Positions 1 to 5,097 of a stretch of DNA of 5,097 bases are shown piece by piece. The notes beneath the pieces were generated by a model, which searched no databases, was not told where the DNA came from, and was given only the letters and a program-made list of their open reading frames with translations. Positions within the stretch are counted from its first letter, which is position 1. The number at the start of each line of letters is the position of its first letter. Source of the stretch: an uncultured Lachnospiraceae bacterium (GTDB taxonomy: Bacteria; Bacillota_A; Clostridia; Lachnospirales; Lachnospiraceae); assembly GCA_946613735.1 (NCBI GenBank), contig CAMOFS010000134.1, positions 1 through 5,097 of the forward strand, in the 5' to 3' direction. The position numbers were made by a program, and so were the translations under genes.

Positions 1-2
1 AC

Positions 3-27
3 AAAAAATTAAAGCCTGTCAAGGCTT
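3..27 (-). terminator. Weak rho-independent terminator for the leftward transcript
   Basis: Reading the minus strand, AAGCCT (27-22) and AGGCTT (17-12) form a six-base-pair stem around a TGAC loop. TAA and then six T residues (8-3) follow. A G-U pair could extend the stem by one. Only three of the six pairs are G-C, so this would be a modest terminator. On the plus strand no T-run follows the hairpin, so it is not a plus-strand terminator. It overlaps the last codons of the possible small protein. Confidence 0.35.
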
Positions 28-95
28 CCGAGGGTTGGGGGTGTCAAACTTCCGTCAAAGCACCCTGAGGGGGCACGCATTAGATACTTTTTCAC
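9..95 (-). CDS. Possible 28-residue small protein, unknown function
   Basis: A short leftward reading frame starts with GTG at 95-93 and stops with TAA at 11-9, giving 28 residues that begin MKKYLMRAPSGC. What supports it is context: a perfect AGGAGG (107-102) lies six bases before the GTG, a promoter-like pair lies upstream at 169-140, and a hairpin with a U-tract overlaps its end. The frame is closed upstream by a TAA inside the -10 box, and GTG is the only usual start codon. The peptide is basic at its N-terminus, has one Cys, no membrane segment, and repeats Gly-Ser-Leu eight codons apart (DGSLT and LGSLD). I do not recognise a family. The GC-rich, internally repeated DNA could instead be a dispersed intergenic repeat or the body of a small RNA of about 130 nt. 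Coding status is uncertain. Confidence 0.3.
   Translation of the reverse strand: MKKYLMRAPSGCFDGSLTPPTLGSLDRL
18..58. repeat. Short direct repeats in the GC-rich intergenic block
   Basis: GTCAA occurs at 18-22, 43-47 and 54-58, and CTTCCG at 25-30 and 49-54. The first two units are an imperfect duplication of a 13-14 base segment (TGTCAAGGCTTCCG and TGTCAAACTTCCG), with the CTTCCG copies 24 bases apart, so the repeat stays in frame in the possible leftward small gene. GGGTG (39-43) and CACCC (61-65) could also pair around a 17-base loop. The block is clearly richer in G and C than the AT-rich promoter region next to it. Confidence 0.5.
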
Positions 96-101
96 AAAAA
101 A

Positions 102-107
102 CCTCCT
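102..107 (-). promoter_or_regulatory. Strong ribosome binding site before the leftward GTG
   Basis: The plus strand reads CCTCCT here, which is AGGAGG on the minus strand, a full match to the core anti-Shine-Dalgarno complement. It is followed by six T residues and then GTG at 95-93, an ideal spacing. It is the best sequence evidence that the short leftward frame is translated. A chance six-base match in a purine/pyrimidine-rich stretch cannot be excluded. Confidence 0.4.
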
Positions 108-139
108 AAAAACAAAAGTAATTATATATGATATGGAGA

Positions 140-169
140 ATTATAGCACACATCCAAGTATCGTTGCAA
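140..169 (-). promoter_or_regulatory. Leftward sigma-A-like promoter with extended -10
   Basis: On the minus strand, TTGCAA (169-164) is followed after 18 bases by a perfect TATAAT (145-140). TGC directly precedes the -10, giving the TGN extended form. Transcription would start near 133, leaving a leader of about 38 nt before the GTG at 95. The -35 hexamer is palindromic and is the same six bases used by the rightward promoter. The prediction comes from consensus matching only. Confidence 0.45.
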
Positions 170-192
170 TTTTTATGGTTTTCGCGTAAAAT
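164..192 (+). promoter_or_regulatory. Rightward sigma-A-like promoter of the operon
   Basis: TTGCAA (164-169) and TAAAAT (187-192) are separated by exactly 17 bases and each differs from the sigma-A consensus at one position. Transcription would start near 199, about 36 nt before the ATG at 236. The position agrees with the chosen start: if translation began at the in-frame ATG at 128, the promoter would lie inside the coding region. No operator palindrome or riboswitch is apparent in the short leader. Confidence 0.5.
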
Positions 193-216
193 ATATTGGT
201 TATATTGTTATTTTTT

Positions 217-224
217 AGAAGGAG
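217..224 (+). promoter_or_regulatory. Ribosome binding site that fixes the start of gene 1
   Basis: AGAAGGAG lies 11 bases before the ATG at 236. That spacing is slightly long but acceptable. The earlier in-frame ATG at 128 has only A/T-rich DNA before it and no Shine-Dalgarno match. Starting at 236 also places a normal signal peptide at the very N-terminus. Confidence 0.8.
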
Positions 225-235
225 TGTGTTTTCCG

Positions 236-3200
236 ATGGATTTTAAGAGTAGGATAGTGGCAGCGTCTTTGTCTGTGGTTATGGCTTTTACTACACTGGG
301 TTCTTATATGCCGTATGCAGACAGGCTTGCGGATGTTGCCCAGGCCGGTTACGAGGGCGAGGGAGTGTTACAGATCCTTGCAACCACCGACCTGCATGGA
401 CAGAGTACAGCGTATAATTATAATACGGCATCAGACAGATCAAAGGGTTCCCTGGCTCAGATAATCACAGTGGTCAAGACCCTTAAAAAAGAACTGAAGC
501 GCGGTGCCACCCTTTTGGTAGACAGCGGAGACGATGTTTATGGATATGGTAACGAGAATCTCATGGAAGGTACTACCTCCGGCGTGGAGTATCTTTTTGA
601 AGAGATGGTGGCTGCAGGCTATGATGCCATAACTCTTGGTAACCATGACTTTGATTATGGCTTTGATTACATCCAGAAGGAGCTCAAGGATTCCGGCATA
701 AAGAGCAAGGTGGTATGTGCAAATCTATACCACGCCAAGACCAAAAAACCGGTTTATCCACAGTCAAAGATAATATATAAGACACTTACCACCACTACGG
801 GAGTAAAGGAGTCTGTAAAGATAGGTATCACAGCTGCGGTTGTACCCTCGCTGACAACACATTACGACTGGAAGGACACACTTTCTACAGGAGATATAGT
901 TTCCACAGTCAGAGTACAGGCTGATGCTCTTAAGGCAGCAGGCTGTGACGTGGTAGTGGTTTTGGCTCACTCCGGTTTTGGCTCCAAGGCTCCAAAAGCC
1001 GGCACTGACAATGTGGCTTATGCCATTTCAAAGATAGGATCTGTAGATGTGATATGTGCAGGTCATGGTCACGAGAATTTTCCTTCTTCGGATGACAATG
1101 TTCAGAAGTATTATGAATACCCCGGTGTAGACGAGGAGACCGGGCTTGTTAACGGCAAGGTGCTTATGGAGGAGGCTGATCACGGAAGGGCACTCGGTAT
1201 CGCACGACTTCGTCTTTCTTTCACGGACGGACATGCCACTATAGTGAACAAAACAGTTAAAAACAGAAAGATAAAATCTTCGGACAAGCAGGATGCCAAG
1301 ATCGTTAAGCTCAACAAGCAGTATGACAAAAACTTTGCATCCCAGAACAGAAAGACCATAGCAGGATGTGACTATCTCATTGCCAACTATTTTGGAATGA
1401 TTGAGGACGTGCCCCTTTTGCAGATGGTAAATGAGGCCAAGATAGCATATGGACTCAGGGTCATAGATGAACAGCTTACCGAATATAAGGGATATCCTGT
1501 TATATCTGCTACTACTTACCAGGTGGCAGGAGCCAATGGCTCCGAGGATTATCTGTCCATAGATGGTGGCATAAAAAAGAGCGACCTGATGAAGGTGCAG
1601 CCCACCGGACAGGAAAAGGTGAAGATGTATACTATCACCGGTAAGCAGCTTCGTGAGACCCTGGAATGGGAGGCTGCTTCCGCATACGAGAAGGTGGGTT
1701 ACAGCAGCGAGGACGACTGGTCTGACGGCAAGATGGCAGCCCTGGCAGGAAGGGGCTACAATTCGGTGCTCAATTCTGCATGGCTGGATAAATGGGCAGC
1801 CCTGACTGTTTATGACGGCATCGAATACACCATCGATCTGACACAGAATCCCAGATATAGTATTTCGGGTCGTTTGATCCACAGTAATGCACACAGGATC
1901 ACTGACATCACCTATGGAGGTAAAAAGGTTAAGGATGACACAGTTCTGATACTTGTTTCCAGAAACATTGCCACCACCACCAGGAACCCTGTTATCGGTA
2001 AGGACATGAAGTCACAGACCATCCTGCCCAAGTCAGATTACCTTTCAGAGATCTTTGAGGATTATTTCAATGCCCAGATCCCGGATGGTACCCTTCACAG
2101 CTACCTTGTGGCAGATGAAAACTTTATCCTTTCCTGCCCCGAGGGAGATTATGTGGTAAAGACCTCCGACACAGGTGAAGCCTATGCTGCCGGTAGAAAG
2201 ACATGGTACAAGGAAGAAGTGACTACGACCGATGATGGATACGGCTACTATACTGTTGCTCTCGGAGGTGACACAGAGGACAAGTCGGGCCCGTTTTTGG
2301 TGGCAGCTCCTCTCAAGAAAAAAACTACCGGTAACCCTGTAGAGGTGAAGGTCATAACCTCTGACAAGAATGGTGTTAACAAGGTAGAATACAAGGAAGG
2401 CGTATGCACTGACAATCCTGCTGACTGGACAGGCAGTCATACAGTATCCGACAGCTTCAAGGCCACAGATAACGGATGGTATTCCGTCAGGGCAACTGAC
2501 AGGCTGGGCAACGTTAATATCCGTTACGTCCATATTGAGAATATCGACCCCAATGTCTCAGAGGCACCGACTATTGATAAGTTTACAAACAAGATGACAA
2601 AGATTACCGGTAAAGCTTCACCAAAGGGAGAAGTTACCGTGGCAGTGGGTGGCAATCAGTATACTGCCACCGCAGACAGTAAGGGTAATTATTCTGTTAC
2701 TGTTCCTTACCAGAAGGCTAATGCCAAGATCCGGGTATGGCAGTACGATACACAGGGCAGAAAGAGTGCCGAGACAGTGGCATATGTAACCAGGCGTGGC
2801 GGCAACATCCCTGATGTGTTTACATTAGACAACAAGACACCATATATCAAGGGAGAGCTTGCTGACTCCAAGTACAGTTCTATCGTGGCTATACATAATG
2901 GCAAGATATACGTGCCGGAGCAGTTTGTGAGTTATTACAAGCTGTCCAAGCTTTATTCGGTCAACAGATATACCATGAAGCGTACAGGCTACAAGAGGCT
3001 GTCTGACGGTACATATAAGATAGACATCCCCTACTGTAATGCCGGGGATTCGGTCAGGATATACAGCGTGGACTGGAACGGACGTCTGTCTGCCGCCACT
3101 AACCTTGTGGTTGAGGATAAGGGACCCAACGTTCCAAAGCTTGCAGATTATGTTGTCGCTGAGGAAGGCGTGGTCACAGGTAAGCTCAACGCTCCCAAGA

Positions 3201-3985
3201 GCGGTACGGCTTACAGGGCGTTTGTATCTGTAGATGGTATGCGCACTTATGTAGAGCCTGAGGCTGATGGCAGATTTATGATCGATGCAGGCCCTGTTGA
3301 TGCGGGGAGCACCGTAAAGGTTGGTGTACAGGATGAAGTGGAAGGTGAGTGGCGTACCAGTGCCATCCTTGATATGTGGGCACTGGGTATTGAGTCACTT
3401 TCCGATGCCGACACTGGTGATGTTTCTTTTGACGAGCTGGATGATAAGATGGATGTGATAACGGGAAGCGTGGATGACTATGTGGGAGACATAACGCTTT
3501 TGCTCCCCGGAGGCAGGCGAACGGTTACTGTAAATGAGGATGGCGACTTTGAGTTCAGCTGCGAGAACAACCTCAGGAAGAATACTTCGGTTGGTATCAT
3601 TCTCCGCTCTGAAAAGCATAATATCAAGATCTTTGGCACGGCCAGGGTATCAGAGGCGGCTCCTGAGGATCCTGAGTGGATCACCGAAAAGATCACCGAG
3701 GACACCACAAAGGTCAAGTTCTTTGATGAAGATAAGGATCCTGCGTTTCTTAAGGTGGGCGGCAAGGTATACAAGCCCGCCGCAGTGGTAGAGTCGGAGG
3801 CCCGTGGCGGATACGTTTATGTATTCAAGATCAAAAAGCCCAAGAAGGGTGCTATAGTACGTGGCTGGCTCAAGAATACCGGCGGAGAGACCAAACGTAT
3901 CAAGATGACGGTCAAAAAGGGTAAGAAGAAAAAGAAGAAGACCGAGGAAGAAGAGGCTTTGGAGGCATTGGCTCAGGCACAATAA
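236..3985 (+). CDS. Secreted 5'-nucleotidase/cyclic phosphodiesterase (UshA/CpdB family) with Ig-like domains
   Basis: This 1249-residue exported protein should hydrolyse phosphate esters of nucleotides or similar compounds outside the membrane. Residues 1-37 look like a signal peptide (basic start, hydrophobic core 7-25, AQA before Gly38). The metallophosphoesterase domain (about 44-380) keeps the metal-binding set: D52-x-H54, D99 in DSGDD, N136-H137 in GNHDFDYG, H245 in AHSGFG, and H277-x-H279 in AGHGHENFP. The last motif resembles CpdB-type enzymes. The 5'-nucleotidase C-terminal domain (about 382-660) includes DVPLLQMVNEAK at 391-402, YTITGKQLRETLEW at 465-478 and YDGIEYTIDL from 526. About six Ig-like beta-rich domains follow, near 700-771, 777-851, 857-961, 963-1048, 1063-1138 and 1145-1226; the boundaries are approximate. 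The end (1227-1249) is Lys-rich, then Glu-rich. No LPxTG motif, SLH repeats or C-terminal membrane helix is visible, so anchoring is unknown. CpdB enzymes are commonly about half this length. The family call is firm; the exact substrate is not. It leads the operon, nine bases before the exporter permease gene. Confidence 0.93.
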   Translation: MDFKSRIVAASLSVVMAFTTLGSYMPYADRLADVAQAGYEGEGVLQILATTDLHGQSTAYNYNTASDRSKGSLAQIITVVKTLKKELKRGATLLVDSGDDVYGYGNENLMEGTTSGVEYLFEEMVAAGYDAITLGNHDFDYGFDYIQKELKDSGIKSKVVCANLYHAKTKKPVYPQSKIIYKTLTTTTGVKESVKIGITAAVVPSLTTHYDWKDTLSTGDIVSTVRVQADALKAAGCDVVVVLAHSGFGSKAPKAGTDNVAYAISKIGSVDVICAGHGHENFPSSDDNVQKYYEYPGVDEETGLVNGKVLMEEADHGRALGIARLRLSFTDGHATIVNKTVKNRKIKSSDKQDAKIVKLNKQYDKNFASQNRKTIAGCDYLIANYFGMIEDVPLLQMVNEAKIAYGLRVIDEQLTEYKGYPVISATTYQVAGANGSEDYLSIDGGIKKSDLMKVQPTGQEKVKMYTITGKQLRETLEWEAASAYEKVGYSSEDDWSDGKMAALAGRGYNSVLNSAWLDKWAALTVYDGIEYTIDLTQNPRYSISGRLIHSNAHRITDITYGGKKVKDDTVLILVSRNIATTTRNPVIGKDMKSQTILPKSDYLSEIFEDYFNAQIPDGTLHSYLVADENFILSCPEGDYVVKTSDTGEAYAAGRKTWYKEEVTTTDDGYGYYTVALGGDTEDKSGPFLVAAPLKKKTTGNPVEVKVITSDKNGVNKVEYKEGVCTDNPADWTGSHTVSDSFKATDNGWYSVRATDRLGNVNIRYVHIENIDPNVSEAPTIDKFTNKMTKITGKASPKGEVTVAVGGNQYTATADSKGNYSVTVPYQKANAKIRVWQYDTQGRKSAETVAYVTRRGGNIPDVFTLDNKTPYIKGELADSKYSSIVAIHNGKIYVPEQFVSYYKLSKLYSVNRYTMKRTGYKRLSDGTYKIDIPYCNAGDSVRIYSVDWNGRLSAATNLVVEDKGPNVPKLADYVVAEEGVVTGKLNAPKSGTAYRAFVSVDGMRTYVEPEADGRFMIDAGPVDAGSTVKVGVQDEVEGEWRTSAILDMWALGIESLSDADTGDVSFDELDDKMDVITGSVDDYVGDITLLLPGGRRTVTVNEDGDFEFSCENNLRKNTSVGIILRSEKHNIKIFGTARVSEAAPEDPEWITEKITEDTTKVKFFDEDKDPAFLKVGGKVYKPAAVVESEARGGYVYVFKIKKPKKGAIVRGWLKNTGGETKRIKMTVKKGKKKKKKTEEEEALEALAQAQ

Positions 3986-3994
3986 GGATAATAT

Positions 3995-4789
3995 ATGTTA
4001 CGCAGATTTATTGATGATAACAAAAAATACTTTAACTACACCAGGTATGCGGCCAAATCAGACCTTAAGGCTGAGGTGGCGGATTCCCACCTCGGCTGGG
4101 TGTGGTGGATACTTGAGCCCCTTTGCTTTATGCTTATATACACCTTTATCTTCGGTGTTGTGTTCAATGCAAAGGAGGATTATTTTCCGATCTTTGTATA
4201 TACCGGACTTACGGCATGGAACTTCTTTTCAAAGTGCGTCAAGCTGTCCACCCGCATGGTCAAGCGCAATAAGGGAATAATATCAAAGGTGTATCTGCCC
4301 AAGTATGTTTTGGCAGAGACCTGTATTCTGGTCAACGCATTTAAGATGCTTATATCATTTGTCATCATAGTGGTGATGATGGTTGTCTTCAGGGTGCCGG
4401 TGACCGGGCATATCCTTATGGTACTTCCCATGCTGATCCTTTTGGTGCTTCTGACCTTTGGCTGCATGTGCGTAGTAATGCATTTTGGAGTGTATGTTAC
4501 GGATCTGGCAAATGTTACCGACATAGCCCTCAGGCTTCTGTTTTATATGACAGGTATTTTTTATTCCATAGACAAGCGTATCGGCAAGACATATCCGGAG
4601 CTTGCGCTTATTATGGGAAAGGCCAATCCAATGGCTTTTGTGGTAAACGGCCTAAGGGACTCCCTGTTATATGGCAGCAGACCTTCTTACAAGCTTACAG
4701 CTCTCTGGCTTGTGCTTGCTCTTTTGATATGTGTATGGGGAATATGGCTTATATATAAAAATGAAAACAACTATGTAAAGGTGATCTGA
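3995..4789 (+). CDS. ABC-2 type polysaccharide/teichoic acid exporter, membrane subunit (TagG/Wzm-like)
   Basis: This 264-residue integral membrane protein is the permease half of an ABC exporter that moves lipid-linked polysaccharide or teichoic acid outward. Family marks are visible in order: an N-terminal cytoplasmic stretch; LGWVWWILEPLCFMLIYTFIFG at 33-54, cited here by its LGxxWxxLEP core; YTGLTAWNFFS at 69-79; KVYLPKYVLAE at 98-108; LLFYMTGIFYSID at 181-193; and NPMAFVVNGLRDSLLYG at 211-227. Hydrophobic segments lie near 37-57, 64-80 (weak), 108-132, 140-163, 177-192 and 236-254, consistent with the usual six spans. The length is typical. The ATG follows gene 1 by nine bases, and its AAGG site (3984-3987) overlaps the gene 1 stop. 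It shares one base with the ATPase gene, as expected for subunits made together. The exported glycan cannot be named from this protein, so I give no symbol. Confidence 0.95.
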   Translation: MLRRFIDDNKKYFNYTRYAAKSDLKAEVADSHLGWVWWILEPLCFMLIYTFIFGVVFNAKEDYFPIFVYTGLTAWNFFSKCVKLSTRMVKRNKGIISKVYLPKYVLAETCILVNAFKMLISFVIIVVMMVVFRVPVTGHILMVLPMLILLVLLTFGCMCVVMHFGVYVTDLANVTDIALRLLFYMTGIFYSIDKRIGKTYPELALIMGKANPMAFVVNGLRDSLLYGSRPSYKLTALWLVLALLICVWGIWLIYKNENNYVKVI

Positions 4790-5097
4790 TGAGTGATGTA
4801 GCTATTCGGGTTAGTGACCTTAAAATCACATACAGGACTATGAAAAAGCAGTCCTTTAAGGATCTTTTTAGCAGGAAAAACCGCCGCGAGTATGTGGAAG
4901 CCTTAAAGGGGATATCCTTTGAGATCAATCGCGGTGAGATAGTGGGTATCATAGGCAAAAACGGCAGTGGGAAATCCACACTGCTGCGTGCTCTGGCCGG
5001 GATCTTTACTGCAGACAGTGGCGAAATTGAGACCTTTGATAATACTATATCTCTGCTGGCCATCGGAGTTGGTTTTAACAAGGAGCTTTCCGGCAGG
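4789..5097 (+). CDS. Polysaccharide/teichoic acid ABC exporter ATPase (TagH/Wzt-like), 3' end beyond window
   Basis: The first 103 residues of an ABC ATPase are present; the frame is still open at the window edge. It would power the permease encoded just upstream. The Walker A motif GKNGSGKST is at residues 56-64, with Tyr35 at the expected A-loop position before EALKGISFEI. The insertion between the first strand and the A-loop (about 16-34, including KDLFSRKNRREY) and the LLAIGVGFNKELSGR segment (89-103) are typical of the TagH/Wzt/KpsT branch rather than of general drug exporters. Q-loop-distal parts, the signature motif and Walker B lie outside the window. So does any C-terminal glycan-binding domain, which decides whether it is a Wzt of the O-antigen type. 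The start ATG overlaps the upstream TGA (TGATG), with AAAGGTGA at 4777-4784 as ribosome binding site. Confidence 0.95.
   Translation, partial: MSDVAIRVSDLKITYRTMKKQSFKDLFSRKNRREYVEALKGISFEINRGEIVGIIGKNGSGKSTLLRALAGIFTADSGEIETFDNTISLLAIGVGFNKELSGR

Noticed and set aside
39..65. GGGTG/CACCC inverted repeat as a plus-strand terminator of an upstream gene
   Set aside because: The stem is only five pairs with a 17-base loop, and no T-run follows it on the plus strand.
13..189. Plus-strand open frame across the intergenic region in the frame of base 1
   Set aside because: It has no start codon with a ribosome site in the GC-rich part, runs through both promoter candidates and stops before gene 1. 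It could only be the tail of an upstream gene, yet a TAA at 10-12 closes it on the left.
128..235. N-terminal extension of gene 1 from the ATG at 128
   Set aside because: No Shine-Dalgarno match precedes 128, the segment contains promoter-like hexamers, and the internal ATG at 236 has a good ribosome site and a proper signal peptide.
1028..1894. Minus-strand open frame of 288 codons inside gene 1
   Set aside because: It lies wholly opposite the conserved nucleotidase domain. Its translation shows no recognisable domain order, and it is best explained as a codon-bias shadow.
2045..2533. Minus-strand open frame of 162 codons opposite the nucleotidase/Ig boundary
   Set aside because: It is antisense to a well-supported gene, and I recognise no family features in it.
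3650..3982. Minus-strand open frame with a hydrophobic Leu-rich start
   Set aside because: The Leu/Phe-rich run is the complement of the Lys/Glu codon tract at the end of gene 1, so it does not indicate a real membrane segment.
4749..5081. Minus-strand open frame opposite the ATPase gene
   Set aside because: It overlaps the Walker A region of an unambiguous ABC ATPase on the plus strand and has no independent support.
1..5097. CRISPR arrays, tRNA or rRNA genes, transposase genes or attachment sites
   Set aside because: No regularly spaced repeats, cloverleaf-like sequence, rRNA-like conserved blocks or transposase motifs were seen; 236-5097 is almost continuous plus-strand coding sequence.

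Overview
The window looks like part of a surface-glycan or cell-envelope locus of a low-to-mid GC Gram-positive bacterium, most likely a member of the Clostridia and plausibly of the Lachnospiraceae. This placement is an inference. It rests on the AGAAGGAG and AAGG type ribosome binding sites, frequent ATA and AGG codons, a secreted multi-domain Ig-like protein, and a TagGH/Wzm-Wzt type exporter. No sequence comparison was possible.

Layout: positions 1-235 are a compact intergenic region. Its right half carries a sigma-A-like promoter for the rightward operon (-35 TTGCAA at 164-169, -10 TAAAAT at 187-192). The same palindromic TTGCAA also fits as the -35 of a leftward promoter with an extended -10 (TGCTATAAT, minus strand, 148-140). 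The leftward transcript would cover a 28-codon reading frame with a strong AGGAGG site (minus strand, 95-9), ending in a small hairpin plus a U-tract. This small unit is a candidate gene or small RNA and is unproven.

The rightward operon has three tightly packed genes. Gene 1 (236-3985) encodes a 1249-residue secreted metallophosphoesterase of the 5'-nucleotidase / 2',3'-cyclic-nucleotide phosphodiesterase (UshA/CpdB) family, followed by about six Ig-like beta-sandwich domains and a Lys-rich then Glu-rich C-terminal tail. Nine bases later, gene 2 (3995-4789) encodes the membrane subunit of an ABC-2 type polysaccharide/teichoic-acid exporter. Gene 3 begins at 4789, sharing one base with the stop of gene 2, and encodes the ATPase; only its first 103 residues are in the window.

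The two exporter subunits should form one transporter that moves a lipid-linked glycan across the membrane. The phosphoesterase, exported by its own signal peptide, would act outside the membrane. The 9-base spacing implies co-transcription with the exporter, which raises the possibility that the enzyme works on, binds to, or is displayed with the exported glycan; that link is a hypothesis. The rest of the window is coding on the plus strand, and the long minus-strand frames inside gene 1 are treated as shadows.
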